A stretch of DNA of 64,000 nt, taken from positions 248,001-312,000 of the forward strand of contig NZ_BNJR01000016.1 in assembly GCF_016860605.1 (NCBI RefSeq), read 5' to 3'. A program made the position numbers and the translations under genes. Positions 26,439-35,138 of the stretch are shown piece by piece. This DNA is from Lentilactobacillus fungorum (GTDB taxonomy: Bacteria; Bacillota; Bacilli; Lactobacillales; Lactobacillaceae). Positions within the stretch are counted from its first letter, which is position 1. Each line of letters opens with the position of its first letter. The notes under the pieces were generated by a model. The model was not told where the DNA came from. It searched no databases and saw nothing but the letters and a program-made list of their open reading frames with translations.

Positions 26439-26683
26439 GTGTCGGAGTGCGCTGGCGGATGCTTTCTTGGCGGCTTTTTGTGAGCCATCGTGAGCTTATT
26501 TGTCGCTTAAAAATTTGAAATTGAGCTCCCTGTGCCTAACGATTGTTTAGTGTTAAGTAGCAAAGCTTGCGGCTAGGAGTGATTAGAACAAACCACTCCG
26601 CCACTGCCAAATTGATTATTAGCAGCTTATAATTAACGTAAAATTCATTCCTAAACACCGTATTTAACGAATGAGGTGATGAC

Positions 26684-27445
26684 ATGGCCGACCAACAGAA
26701 TAATTACGATCATCTAGTGATTAATACATGCGTGCTTGCCGGTACGATTATGATTGAATCTGGATCGGAAATGACTCGAGTCAATGATACCGTATTGAGG
26801 ATTGCCCGAAATGCCGGCTTGAAGGATGCCAATATTTATGCCACTTTGACCGGAATTATCGTCTCTGGAGGTACCCAAGATGTCGGTGCCCAAGTAGGGT
26901 CAATCGACAAGCGGGTTTTGGACATGGAAAAAGTCGCCAAGGTCAATGAACTTTCTCGTGAATATGAAGCGCAAAAAATCAGTATTAACGAATTTTATGA
27001 TGACCTGCTGCATATTGATGAGCAGGTTGCAATGTTTCCCTTATGGGTCCAATTAATCGGTGCTGGGTTGGTTAGCGGTTCACTGGTAGTGGTTTTTCAA
27101 AATAATTTGCCTGATTTTGGCATTACGTTTTTAGTTGGTATGATTGGCTGGGCAGTACTTTACTTTCTAAATATTTACGTTCAAATTCGCTTTTTAAGTG
27201 AGTTTATCGCCGCCGCGGTGGTTGCGAGCTTGGCAATTTTGGCCGTTAAAGTTGGCTTGGGGATTAAGGCGGATGACGTCATTATTGGTGCCTTAATGCC
27301 ACTGGTGCCCGGAATTCCGCTTACCAATGCGGTTCGAGACGCCTTATCTGGCAACTTGATCAGCGGCCCGGCGAGAGGAATTGAGGCGTTGATTAGTGCT
27401 TGTGCCTTGGGATTTGGTGTCGCGATCGCCCTACACTTCTTTTGA
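26684..27445 (+). CDS. Threonine/serine exporter, ThrE N-terminal-half protein (second copy)
   Basis: 253 residues, DUF1212 family. Signature MIESGSEMTRVNDTVLRIAR near residue 24 and IGALMPLVPGIPLTNAVRDAL near the C-terminus; C-terminal half is membrane-embedded. Ribosome site GAGGTG before ATG. Pairs with the DUF3815 gene 9 bp downstream. Clearly paralogous to 9010-9789 but divergent, so the two systems may move different solutes. Confidence 0.85.
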   Translation: MADQQNNYDHLVINTCVLAGTIMIESGSEMTRVNDTVLRIARNAGLKDANIYATLTGIIVSGGTQDVGAQVGSIDKRVLDMEKVAKVNELSREYEAQKISINEFYDDLLHIDEQVAMFPLWVQLIGAGLVSGSLVVVFQNNLPDFGITFLVGMIGWAVLYFLNIYVQIRFLSEFIAAAVVASLAILAVKVGLGIKADDVIIGALMPLVPGIPLTNAVRDALSGNLISGPARGIEALISACALGFGVAIALHFF

Positions 27446-27454
27446 GGTAATGAC

Positions 27455-27907
27455 ATGACGTTTTTTATGATTAAGTGTGCCTGTGTTTATTTATCCGGAA
27501 TTGGGTTTGGTTTAATTGTTAACTTGCCTCACCGGGCATTAAATATTGCGGGGATTAATGCAACAATTGGTTGGCTGGTTTATTACTGGATCTTTACCAC
27601 TTGGGGTGGCTTAGGAGCTCCTAATTTCTTTGGGGGACTCGTTATCGGGATTCTATCGGTAATGATTGCTCGCTGGAAAAAAATGCCGAGTATTCTCTTT
27701 GATGTTCCCGGACTGGTACCACTAGTTCCCGGTGGTCAAGCGTATAATTCAATTAAAAACTTTGCTTTGGGTGACTATCAAACGGCTTTTAACTACCTCT
27801 CAGAAGTTGTCTGGATCGCCGGTTCTATTGCGTTAGGATTTATTGTGGCAGAGTTAGTTAATAAAATTAATCAGCGAATTCGGCGGGCCCAAGAAAAAGA
27901 TGAATAA
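27455..27907 (+). CDS. Threonine/serine exporter, ThrE C-terminal-half protein (second copy)
   Basis: 150 residues, DUF3815/ThrE_2 family, four to five transmembrane segments (YLSGIGFGLIVNLPHRAL, GINATIGWLVYYWIF, PGLVPLVPGGQAYNSIKNF). GAGGTAATG gives its ribosome site within the end of the partner. Forms the split ThrE exporter with 26684-27445 and is followed by a terminator. Confidence 0.84.
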   Translation: MTFFMIKCACVYLSGIGFGLIVNLPHRALNIAGINATIGWLVYYWIFTTWGGLGAPNFFGGLVIGILSVMIARWKKMPSILFDVPGLVPLVPGGQAYNSIKNFALGDYQTAFNYLSEVVWIAGSIALGFIVAELVNKINQRIRRAQEKDE

Positions 27908-27915
27908 AGTAATGT

Positions 27916-27953
27916 AGCGACGGATTTCCTTTTTGTGGAAGGCCGTCGTTTTT
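27916..27953 (+). terminator. Intrinsic terminator after the second ThrE pair
   Basis: GCGACGG-ATTTCC and GGAAGG-CCGTCGT pair across TTTTTGT, followed by TTTTT. Confidence 0.82.
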
Positions 27954-27955
27954 AA

Positions 27956-27999
27956 TTGACAAAAAATCTGATTGCGCTAATATGTATATGGAATCATAT
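27956..27999 (+). promoter_or_regulatory. Promoter and candidate PadR operator
   Basis: TTGACA (27956-27961), 16 bp, TAATAT (27978-27983). An inverted repeat ATATG-GAAT-CATAT (27986-27999) lies just after the -10, where PadR binding would block the promoter. PadR proteins commonly bind ATG/CAT-flanked AT-rich palindromes. Confidence 0.6.
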
Positions 28000-28031
28000 T
28001 ATATGAAATATAATATTGTGGAGGTGACAAT

Positions 28032-28352
28032 ATGGCGATTCAAATAAGTTCCGAATTACTTGATGGTTGCGTCTTGGGGCTTTTGAGTAAAGAGGATTAT
28101 TATGGTTACGCGTTAACCCAAAAAGTCCAAGAGTCCATTTCAGTCTCAGAATCGACGATGTACCCAGTGTTAAGAAGATTAAAAAAGAACCACTTGTTAA
28201 CGACTTACGATGAGCCATATCAGGGGCGAAACCGCCGGTATTATAAAATTACTGCCGAGGGGAAGCGACAGTATCAAATTATCCAAAAAGAGTGGGCTGC
28301 TTTCAAAAAAGGAATTGAAAATATGTTAGGAGATGGGATGGCAAATGGATGA
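28032..28352 (+). CDS. PadR-family transcriptional regulator
   Basis: A 106-residue single-domain PadR winged-HTH protein: LLDGCVLGLLSKEDYYGYALTQKV start, SESTMYPVLRRLKKNHLLTTY recognition region and RRYYKITAEGKRQYQ wing. First gene of a PadR-DUF1700-DUF4097 unit, a common Firmicutes arrangement likely linked to envelope stress. GGAGGTGA ribosome site. Its stop overlaps the start of DUF1700. Confidence 0.92.
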   Translation: MAIQISSELLDGCVLGLLSKEDYYGYALTQKVQESISVSESTMYPVLRRLKKNHLLTTYDEPYQGRNRRYYKITAEGKRQYQIIQKEWAAFKKGIENMLGDGMANG

Positions 28353-28977
28353 TTATATTGAAGAGTTCAGGACGCTATTGGGTCAGCTTGATCAAGAGGA
28401 ACGCGATGAAGCCGTTAACTTTTATGAAGAATATTTAGAGGATGGCCATTTTACCTCTTACAATGACTGTGTCCGTGAATTGGGGACGCCCAGGCAGCTG
28501 GCCAGAAAAGTGCTGGCGGATTATTCGATTAAGACGTTGGAGAACCCCCAGCCAAATGCAACGAGAAGCCAGCGCTCTAAAAATGACGTGAAGACAATTT
28601 GGTTAATCTTATTGGCATTGTTGTCGACGCCAGTAACGATTCCATTGGCAATCGTTGCCGCGGCGCTATTTATTGCCGGCATCGCTGTTACTGGCGCCCT
28701 GATTATTTCTATTGCAGCAGTCTTTTTCGCAGCAATTTTGACCGGTGTTGTATCCTTTGCTGTTGGTATTGGTATTATTATTAATTCGTTTTGGACGGGG
28801 CTCTTTTATTTGGGAATTGGCTTATTTGTCATCGGCTTTCTAATTATTTTAACGCCCATGTTTAAAGCTGTTGTAAATGGATTGATTCGCGGCGTTACGC
28901 TGTTTTCGAAATGGATTTATAACAAACTGGTGCCTAAAAATCGGGCTGAACGAAGAGAAAGGAAGGGTCAACGATGA
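28345..28977 (+). CDS. DUF1700 membrane protein
   Basis: 210 residues: an N-terminal soluble domain (MDDYIEEFRTLLGQLDQEERDEAV, helical) and C-terminal hydrophobic segments (about 85-180) including long Ala/Ile/Gly-rich helices. This matches the DUF1700 (HAAS-type) partner of PadR. An earlier ATG (28333) abuts AGGAG directly; ATG 28345, 12 nt away, gives the family N-terminus. Coupled to both neighbours by overlaps. Confidence 0.85.
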   Translation: MDDYIEEFRTLLGQLDQEERDEAVNFYEEYLEDGHFTSYNDCVRELGTPRQLARKVLADYSIKTLENPQPNATRSQRSKNDVKTIWLILLALLSTPVTIPLAIVAAALFIAGIAVTGALIISIAAVFFAAILTGVVSFAVGIGIIINSFWTGLFYLGIGLFVIGFLIILTPMFKAVVNGLIRGVTLFSKWIYNKLVPKNRAERRERKGQR

Positions 28978-29903
28978 AAAGGACAGTGATCATTGGGGTT
29001 TCAACCATGATAATAGGCCTCATCTGCTTTGCTCTCGGCCTGGGAAACGGTGGTAATCGTCCGGTTTATTGGGACCATGGCTTAAGTGTTGAAAGTAGTA
29101 GCCGATCGGTGGACAAGACCCCTCATAGCCAGCAATTTAATAAGGTTAAACGAATTAAATTAACCGCCGCTCATGCAGTTAAAATTCAGCGTGGCGATGT
29201 ATCTAGCGTCCACGTCGACTACCATGGTAAAACTAAAGTTACGCAAACCGGCAGCCAATTGGTTGTTGCTGGTCCACAAGTACACACGCGTTGGCGAATT
29301 GCGATCTTTGGTGGTAGTGGCGGCTTTGAAGCAGTTGCACCCAAGACTGCTGGAACTGTTATTACCATCCCTAAGAGTACTAAACTTGATGCCATTGATG
29401 CTCATAGTGATGAGGACGGTCACAATGATAATGATGATTACTTTAATTTAACCGGTTTAACGGTCGGGAAAGTTTCCTATTCGGGTGATGGTGATCTTTC
29501 GATTCAACGAGTTCATGTGACCGATACCCTCACGACTTCTGGAATTGGCGATGTTAATCTCAGCAAAAGCCAGTTTGACAAAGCAAATTTATCAAGCGAT
29601 GTTGGGGATGTCGATTTAAAATCGAATACGTTTAATAAATTAGATATTAAGAGTGATACTGGCGATATTTCATTCAATCCACAGGTCATCAAGCAAAGCT
29701 TTAGGGCTTATAGTGACGTTGGCGATATTGACGGCAGAATCTACGTCGATAAGCGAACCCATGTGACGTTGAATACCGATGTGGGGGATAAGTCCTTATT
29801 TGGCCATTCCAACAGTGAGTATGGGTTGGAAAACGGCTCCCACCCAGTTAATTATCGTTTTTCCACCGATGTTGGGGATATTACAATTAACAAAGCTTCG
29901 TAA
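28974..29903 (+). CDS. DUF4097 beta-repeat surface/envelope protein
   Basis: 309 residues with an N-terminal membrane anchor (VIIGVSTMIIGLICFALGLG) and a repetitive beta-strand domain. A GDV/GDI repeat recurs about every 20 residues (GIGDVN, SDVGDVD, SDTGDIS, SDVGDID, TDVGDKS, TDVGDIT), typical of DUF4097 beta-solenoids. ATGA overlap with DUF1700. A role in envelope stress sensing with the other two genes is inferred from the conserved gene trio. Confidence 0.88.
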   Translation: MKRTVIIGVSTMIIGLICFALGLGNGGNRPVYWDHGLSVESSSRSVDKTPHSQQFNKVKRIKLTAAHAVKIQRGDVSSVHVDYHGKTKVTQTGSQLVVAGPQVHTRWRIAIFGGSGGFEAVAPKTAGTVITIPKSTKLDAIDAHSDEDGHNDNDDYFNLTGLTVGKVSYSGDGDLSIQRVHVTDTLTTSGIGDVNLSKSQFDKANLSSDVGDVDLKSNTFNKLDIKSDTGDISFNPQVIKQSFRAYSDVGDIDGRIYVDKRTHVTLNTDVGDKSLFGHSNSEYGLENGSHPVNYRFSTDVGDITINKAS

Positions 29904-29919
29904 AAGTAAGTTTGGTTAT

Positions 29920-29969
29920 AAAAGCAGGCATCCTTTGAGGCGAGAACGTTCAAAGGATGCCTGCTTTAA
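29920..29969. terminator. Strong bidirectional terminator
   Basis: An 18-bp perfect stem AAAGCAGGCATCCTTTGA / TCAAAGGATGCCTGCTTT lies between convergent genes, with T/A runs on both sides; it can end both DUF4097 and the TauE-DUF1634 transcripts. Confidence 0.88.
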
Positions 29970-29983
29970 GTTATGTTAATTGA

Positions 29984-30361
29984 TTACCTCAAAATGCCAA
30001 AGACGAAACTAATCATCAAGATCACTAAAACAATGCTGGTAATGACAACGTATAGCAGATCGTGTTCTTTATAAAACGAATAAATCGATACAACAACTCG
30101 TAAAATTGGCGTTAAAATTAAACAAAAAATGCCTAACATCATGATTGAATAAGATTTAAATGAAAGCAATCCCTTGCCGATTTCTGTAAAATCAGTTGGA
30201 TAAATACCAGCCGGATAGCCAGTAGATTGCGTAACTATTAGCAAGATGAGGCCGATCAACATAATGGCCGCTGAAATCAAAACGCCTAATTGAAGGATTT
30301 TGCCAATAATTATTTCAACGTCAGCCATTTCTTGATTAACCGGTTCATTTGACTTCTTCAT
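29984..30361 (-). CDS. DUF1634 membrane protein
   Basis: 125 residues with three transmembrane segments (LGVLISAAIMLIGLILLIV, YSIMMLGIFCLILTPILRVVV, LLYVVITSIVLVILMISFVFG), DUF1634 family. It follows the TauE-like permease with its ribosome site inside that gene's end, the common TauE-DUF1634 pairing. Probably an accessory subunit of the exporter. Confidence 0.85.
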   Translation of the reverse strand: MKKSNEPVNQEMADVEIIIGKILQLGVLISAAIMLIGLILLIVTQSTGYPAGIYPTDFTEIGKGLLSFKSYSIMMLGIFCLILTPILRVVVSIYSFYKEHDLLYVVITSIVLVILMISFVFGILR

Positions 30362-30364
30362 TTT

Positions 30365-31198
30365 CTAAATTCCTTTCATAAACATCTGAATGCCAATATA
30401 AAGCAGAATTGGCACGAATACCATTCGAATTGCTCGAGCTGAAAGGTGTTGCATGACCCGAGAACCAATTGTGGCGCCTACCAAGATTCCCAGTGCAAGC
30501 GGAACGGCGATTTGTGGTTTAATTGACCCATTGAAGAAATAAACGGTCGCACTAGCAGCGGCTGTGACGCCCATCATCAAATTACTGGTAGAAGTTGATG
30601 CTTTCAATGGCATTTTCATGACGGTGTCCATGGCAATGACTTTAAAGGCTCCCGAACCAATGCCTAATAGGCCACTGGCAATTCCGGCGCCATACATCAC
30701 GGCCAAGCCGCCTGGAATGTGTTCAACTTGGTAGTCCACCCGCTTCATCATTTGTTTATCATAATAAGCACTATCAAGTTTAAATTTGGCTGCTAGTCGA
30801 TCAGGTTTGGCTCGCTGGAGCAGTTCATTGTGAGTTATTAATTTACGAATCATATTGTAACCGGAGAATAATAGCAGGAGCCCAAATAAAATATATAAAT
30901 ATTTAGGATTGATAACGCCCGTGAGCAGGGCACCGCTTAAGGCCCCTAAAGTGGTCGCAATTTCTAAAAACATTGCGACGCGAAGATTCAAAACTTCATC
31001 ACGCAGATAGGCAATCGTCGCGCCTGAACTTGTCGCAATGACGGCAATAATGCTAGCGCCGATTGCGTATTTAATATTAACGCCCATCAACAACGTCAAG
31101 ATCGGGGTTAAAATGATACCGCCCCCAAGGCCAAGAATGGCTCCGGCAATTCCGGCAAAGCAGCCAATGGCCATCATGAGTAATGCATAACTTATCAA
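30365..31198 (-). CDS. TauE/SafE-family sulfite/organic anion exporter
   Basis: 277 residues with about eight transmembrane segments and the two family repeats: GCFAGIAGAILGLGGGIILTP at the N-terminus and GAGIASGLLGIGSGAFKV in the middle. The family moves sulfite, sulfonates or related anions; substrate unknown here. Start TTG 31198 with GAGGAAG upstream. Operon with DUF1634. Confidence 0.88.
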   Translation of the reverse strand: MISYALLMMAIGCFAGIAGAILGLGGGIILTPILTLLMGVNIKYAIGASIIAVIATSSGATIAYLRDEVLNLRVAMFLEIATTLGALSGALLTGVINPKYLYILFGLLLLFSGYNMIRKLITHNELLQRAKPDRLAAKFKLDSAYYDKQMMKRVDYQVEHIPGGLAVMYGAGIASGLLGIGSGAFKVIAMDTVMKMPLKASTSTSNLMMGVTAAASATVYFFNGSIKPQIAVPLALGILVGATIGSRVMQHLSARAIRMVFVPILLYIGIQMFMKGI

Positions 31199-31328
31199 CT
31201 TTAGTCACTTCCTCTAATTTGTTAAACTAACGTCCCAAATTATACTCCCTAAAATGGCGGACACCAACTGAATCTGACTTTAGAAGCATGTCGTGATTGT
31301 GATATACTCAGTCTTGAGTTGATATTGA

Positions 31329-31449
31329 GGACAGCTGCGCCAAGTAGAGAGCTACTATAAGCGTCGCTAATAGAATTTTGGGTCCAGAGATTTCTGTTAG
31401 AGGAGACTTACGCTCCGCTTTCTAAGCGCTTTGCTGCGCTCACTTTACA
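31329..31449 (+). repeat. Array D: single degenerate palindromic repeat unit before PAP2
   Basis: One unit begins GAGGACAGCTGCGCCAAG and ends CGCTTTGCTGCGCTCACTTTA, just before AGAGAGG (31452-31458). The halves no longer match well (inner arm CGCTAATAGAA against TTCTGTTAGAGG; CCAAGTAG against GCTTTGC), so it is an older decayed copy. Its right half resembles unit 3 of array B. Confidence 0.82.
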
Positions 31450-31468
31450 TTAGAGAGGATTGTTTAAA

Positions 31469-32158
31469 ATGTATGGGAATGAGGATTATATGCTGATGCA
31501 AAGAGACCCCAATCGAATTATCAAATTGATTGTTAGCCTTTGTATGACGACGATCCTATCTTTGTCAGTCGCATTTAATTTTGATTATTTGCAATTTTTA
31601 GATTCAATTTTCACAACTGCCATTCAAGGATCCACGATAAATCAAGGAGTTGAAAAATTTTACTTAGTGGTCTCCTTTTTTGCCGCGCCCAAGTTAGACG
31701 TTTTTTGGATATTTATCATTGCCTTTTTCTTATGGGGATTCAAGTACAAAGTTCCCGCGTTGTGGGCGCTTTTCACAGTTGGCGGCGGTGACATCTTAGG
31801 GTTTGTTATAAAACACTTAGTCAGAAGACATCGCCCTCCGCTACATTTGGGTGTTGACAGTGGTTACAGTTTTCCGAGCGGGCATGTTTTGGGAATTTTT
31901 TTGGTAATTGCTGTTATTTGGATTGTCATCGTGCCATTAGTCGATCATGCGGCTGTTCGAGTTCTTATTCGAACGCTTTTGGTGGCCGGTTTGATTTTAG
32001 TGATGTTTTCTCGCGTTTACTTAAATGCCCACTACCCAACGGATACTTTAGGGGCAGCCTTAGTGGCTTATTCTTGGCTGCTGGTGTCAGAGATTCTTTA
32101 CGTGAACTATGCACCCCAAATTGCTCGTTATCGATTCGTCGTCAACACGAAGATTTAG
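31469..32158 (+). CDS. PAP2-family phosphatase
   Basis: A 229-residue membrane phosphatase with all three PAP2 motifs: KHLVRRHRPP (KX6RP), YSFPSGH, and SRVYLNAHYPTD (SRX5HX3D). Likely acts on lipid phosphates such as phosphatidylglycerophosphate, undecaprenyl pyrophosphate or phosphatidate at the outer membrane face. ATG 31469 is chosen because AGAGAGG (31452-31458) is 10 nt upstream; TTG 31460 is too close. GNAT follows with the ribosome site overlapping the stop. Confidence 0.9.
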   Translation: MYGNEDYMLMQRDPNRIIKLIVSLCMTTILSLSVAFNFDYLQFLDSIFTTAIQGSTINQGVEKFYLVVSFFAAPKLDVFWIFIIAFFLWGFKYKVPALWALFTVGGGDILGFVIKHLVRRHRPPLHLGVDSGYSFPSGHVLGIFLVIAVIWIVIVPLVDHAAVRVLIRTLLVAGLILVMFSRVYLNAHYPTDTLGAALVAYSWLLVSEILYVNYAPQIARYRFVVNTKI

Positions 32159-32170
32159 GAGGATCCAAGA

Positions 32171-32662
32171 ATGAGCTTAGCTACTCATCGACTCACGATT
32201 AAGCAGCTCACAATGCAGGACTTTGACCGTTATTACCAGCTGATTTCTGATCCTCGGGTCGCAGAAGGCGCGGGATTTAATCTTTTAAGCAATCGCCAAA
32301 TGTTGATGGAAGTTGCTAAGCGACAAATTGAAGATCCCGGTTCACTGGGTGTTTATCGTCAAGGAAAGTTGATTGGTGCCATCTTATTATTTCCAACGGT
32401 CGGGGCAACAGGAGGGCCAGATCAAAAACGGTTGGAAATGAGCTACTTTTTAGATCCAACCGTTTGGCGCCAAGGCTTGATGAGTGAAGCGGTTCGAGGG
32501 GTGGTTAAGGAGTTGCTTAACCAGCATAAGGTAGTGATTGCCGAAGCTTTTGCTGATAATGCAGCTTCCATTGCGTTATTAAAAAAAGTGGATTTCAAGC
32601 GAGTTGGTCAAACAAAAGACCCAATTGTTGGTAGAGAAAAGCTGATATTTACTGCTATGTAA
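32171..32662 (+). CDS. GNAT acetyltransferase (RimJ/RimL-like)
   Basis: 163 residues: RLTIKQLTMQDFDRYYQLI start, MSYFLDPTVWRQGLMSEAVRG acetyl-CoA region and ADNAASIALLKKVDFKRVG, the pattern of ribosomal-protein/small-molecule acetyltransferases. AGGAGG at 32158-32163 overlaps the PAP2 stop, so the two form an operon. Substrate unknown. Confidence 0.87.
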   Translation: MSLATHRLTIKQLTMQDFDRYYQLISDPRVAEGAGFNLLSNRQMLMEVAKRQIEDPGSLGVYRQGKLIGAILLFPTVGATGGPDQKRLEMSYFLDPTVWRQGLMSEAVRGVVKELLNQHKVVIAEAFADNAASIALLKKVDFKRVGQTKDPIVGREKLIFTAM

Positions 32663-32744
32663 GAGCTTTGAGCACTCAGTTTGTTATTTATACCAAATTG
32701 AGTTACACTTTTTACAGTTTAAAAGTTAAATCAATTGATATATT

Positions 32745-32976
32745 CGAATAGAGGCGCGTTCATAATGAGTCTATTTCAGGAACTTGAAAAGAAGTGATGA
32801 CTGGGATAAAAAGGGATGAATGCCGAAATGGCTGACTGCTTTTCAAGTCAGCTGTTGGGTCTTAACTCAATAAGTTAAGGACTGTCGCGATTACTCGCGG
32901 AGCGCTATGCAGATGTTGATAACCAACACCCACTGAACGTCTCTTTCAATGTATATTGAGAGGGGCGTTTTATTTT
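32745..32976 (+). ncRNA. Lysine riboswitch (L box) with terminator
   Basis: The conserved lysine aptamer features are present in order: AGAGGCGCG (32750 on), GGGATGAATGCCGAA, GGGTC, GGACTGTCGCG, CGCGGAGCGCTAT. The expression platform ends in a terminator with stem CGTCTCTTTCAAT/ATTGAGAGGGGCG and TTTTATTTT (32937-32976). With lysine bound, transcription of the downstream LysP-like permease should stop. Four palindromic repeat units then follow before the gene. Confidence 0.92.
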
Positions 32977-33003
32977 GTTGATAACTTTTGAACTAAAGGA
33001 GTA

Positions 33004-33504
33004 TTAGGACGGCTATGCAAAGCAGAAACTTCCACATAATCACCTCAATCAAAAATTCCAAGCTCGGGAGTTTTTGGTTGAGGAGACTTATGTTCCAGCT
33101 TCTAAGCGCTTTGCTTCGCTCACTTTGGTAGGACAGCTGCGCAAAGCAGAAAGCTGCGTGTAAGCACCTTGGCGAAAAATTCCAAGCCCGGGAATTTCCC
33201 GCCAAGGCGCCTTACACTCCGCTTTCTAAGCGCTTTGCTTCGCTCACTTATTTTAGGACAGCTACGCAAAGCAGAAGCTTGCACCTAAGCCATCTCGGCC
33301 AAAAATCCAAGCCCGGGATTTCTGTCCGAGATGGCTTAGGCTCCAGCTTCTAACCGCTTTGCTTCGCTCACTTTATTTTTAGGACAGCTACGCCAGGCAG
33401 AAAGCTGCACCTAAGCCCACTTGCCCAAAAATCCAAACCCGGGATTTCCGGTCAAGTGACCTTAGGCTCCGCTTTCTAAACGCCTGGCTCCGCTCACTTT
33501 ATTT
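33004..33504 (+). repeat. Array E: four palindromic repeat units between lysine riboswitch and permease
   Basis: Units start near 33004, 33128, 33253 and 33379; the array ends at TTTTTAGGAG, the permease ribosome site (33503-33511). Inner arms: CACCTCAATC/GGTTGAGGAG; CACCTTGGCG/CGCCAAGGCG; CATCTCGG/CCGAGATG with short AGAAGC/GCTTCT; CCACTTG/CAAGTGA with outer GCCAGGC/GCCTGGC. Unit 1 has AGAAACT against AGCTTCT, a mismatch. Sense orientation throughout. Confidence 0.92.
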
Positions 33505-33520
33505 TTAGGAGACGAAATAG

Positions 33521-35005
33521 ATGAAGGAAAATTCAAACGAAGAATCCACCGGTCAGGTACAGCGGGGCCTAAAAGCCCGTCACGTGTCAATGATTGCCTT
33601 GGGCGGCTGTATCGGGACTGGCTTATTCGTTGCCAGTGGTTCGGCGATTAGTCAAGCTGGACCTGCTGGCGCGTTGACTGCTTACACGTTAATGGGCCTG
33701 ATGGTTTACTTTTTAATGACTAGTTTGGGCGAGATGGCCACGAACATGCCAATCTCTGGTTCATTTGCGGCATATTCAGCTAAATATGTTGATCCAGCGC
33801 TTGGCTTTGCAATGGGTTGGAACTACTGGTTTAACTGGGCCATTACCGTCGCTGTTGATATTAGCACGGCTGCTTTAGTGATGAAATTTTGGCTGCCTAA
33901 CGTGCCTGCTTGGATTTGGAGTGCGATTGCGCTACTGCTCATTTTCTTGATTAACGCAATGTCAGTTAGTACCTTTGGTGAAACCGAGTTTTGGATGTCA
34001 GCCATTAAAGTAACGACAATCATTATCTTCTTGGCAGTAGGCGCCCTAACGATTTTTGGCATCATGGGTGGCCATTTTATTGGAATGCGCAATTTTACGA
34101 TTAAACAGGCCCCGTTTGTTGGCGGGTTTCCAGCCATTTTAAGCGTTTTTGTCGTTGCCGGCTTTTCGTTTCAAGGAACTGAGTTAGTGGGGATTACCGC
34201 TGGTGAGTCTCAAGACCCACAACATAGTGTACCAAAAGCGATTAATGAAGTGTTTTGGCGGATTATCTTATTTTATATCTTGACGATATTTGTGATCGCG
34301 GCGATCATTCCTTACACTAGTCACTCATTATTGGGATCAAGTGCAACCGATATTGCCATTAGCCCATTTACCTTGGTCTTTCAACGGGCGGGTTTGGCTG
34401 CTGCGGCCAGTGTCATGAATGCCGTTATTTTAACTTCGGTCATTTCTTCAGCCAACTCTGGTATGTACGCATCAACCCGGATGTTGTATTCGCTGTCTAA
34501 TAGCGGATACGCGCCTAAGAAGCTTGGAGAAACAGCTGCAAACGGGATTCCGTACTACTCGTTGCTTGCAACGACGGTGGTCTCGCTATTAACCTTTATT
34601 TCAAGTATTGCTGGCCCACAGATTTATATGTGGCTTGTGGCAGCTTCTGGGCTGACGGGCTTTATTGCCTGGTTCGGGATTGCCATTTCGCACTATCGAT
34701 TTAGGCGGGCGTTTGTAAAGCAGGGGCATAATCTAAATGAACTTAAGTATCATGCCAAACTATTTCCGTTTGGTCCGGTTCTTTGCTTAATCTTGTGTAT
34801 CTTAGTAATCGTTGGACAGAATCCAAGTGCCTTTGCCAACTTTGACTGGAAACAAATATTGGTAACGTACATGAGTGTGCCACTGGTATTGATCCTGTAC
34901 ATTGTTTATAAGTTAAAGCATCATACGAAAATCATTCCACTTGAAAAAGTAGATGTTTCCCCAGCTCATGAGGAAGAAAATTTGTCAAAATTAAATGAAA
35001 AATAA
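33521..35005 (+). CDS. lysP: Lysine-type amino acid permease
   Basis: A 494-residue APC permease of the amino acid transporter family (AAT): RGLKARHVSMIALGGCIGTGLF is the N-terminal signature, SLGEMATNMPISGSFAAYSAKYVDP the family motif, with 12 hydrophobic segments. Close in pattern to LysP. The lysine riboswitch upstream supports lysine as substrate. AGGAG at 33507-33511 is formed by the end of repeat array E. Followed by its own terminator. Confidence 0.88.
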   Translation: MKENSNEESTGQVQRGLKARHVSMIALGGCIGTGLFVASGSAISQAGPAGALTAYTLMGLMVYFLMTSLGEMATNMPISGSFAAYSAKYVDPALGFAMGWNYWFNWAITVAVDISTAALVMKFWLPNVPAWIWSAIALLLIFLINAMSVSTFGETEFWMSAIKVTTIIIFLAVGALTIFGIMGGHFIGMRNFTIKQAPFVGGFPAILSVFVVAGFSFQGTELVGITAGESQDPQHSVPKAINEVFWRIILFYILTIFVIAAIIPYTSHSLLGSSATDIAISPFTLVFQRAGLAAAASVMNAVILTSVISSANSGMYASTRMLYSLSNSGYAPKKLGETAANGIPYYSLLATTVVSLLTFISSIAGPQIYMWLVAASGLTGFIAWFGIAISHYRFRRAFVKQGHNLNELKYHAKLFPFGPVLCLILCILVIVGQNPSAFANFDWKQILVTYMSVPLVLILYIVYKLKHHTKIIPLEKVDVSPAHEEENLSKLNEK

Positions 35006-35021
35006 TCGCATTTTTTAAAAT

Positions 35022-35050
35022 TGGTCTATCCCTTAAGGTAGGCTTTTTTT
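35022..35050 (+). terminator. Intrinsic terminator after lysP
   Basis: GTCTATC and GGTAGGC pair around CCTTAA, followed by eight Ts. Confidence 0.75.
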
Positions 35051-35090
35051 TATTTATTTAAGCGTAAGTCTTGCAAAACCACCTCGCGAG

Positions 35091-35118
35091 TTGTTAGAAT
35101 TGGAACAATTGGTATATT
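35091..35118 (+). promoter_or_regulatory. Promoter of lacD
   Basis: TTGTTA (35091-35096), 16 bp, TATATT (35113-35118), 21 bp before ATG 35139. Confidence 0.55.
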
Positions 35119-35138
35119 TAATAATTGAGGTGGAAAAT

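Noticed and set aside
32993-33205. A 70-codon minus-strand frame in array E
   Set aside because: Translation of the repeat units; the same peptide motifs recur at other arrays.
33004-33504. CRISPR array
   Set aside because: Units are ~124 bp palindromes joined head to tail with variable stem arms; there are no short unique spacers and no cas genes.
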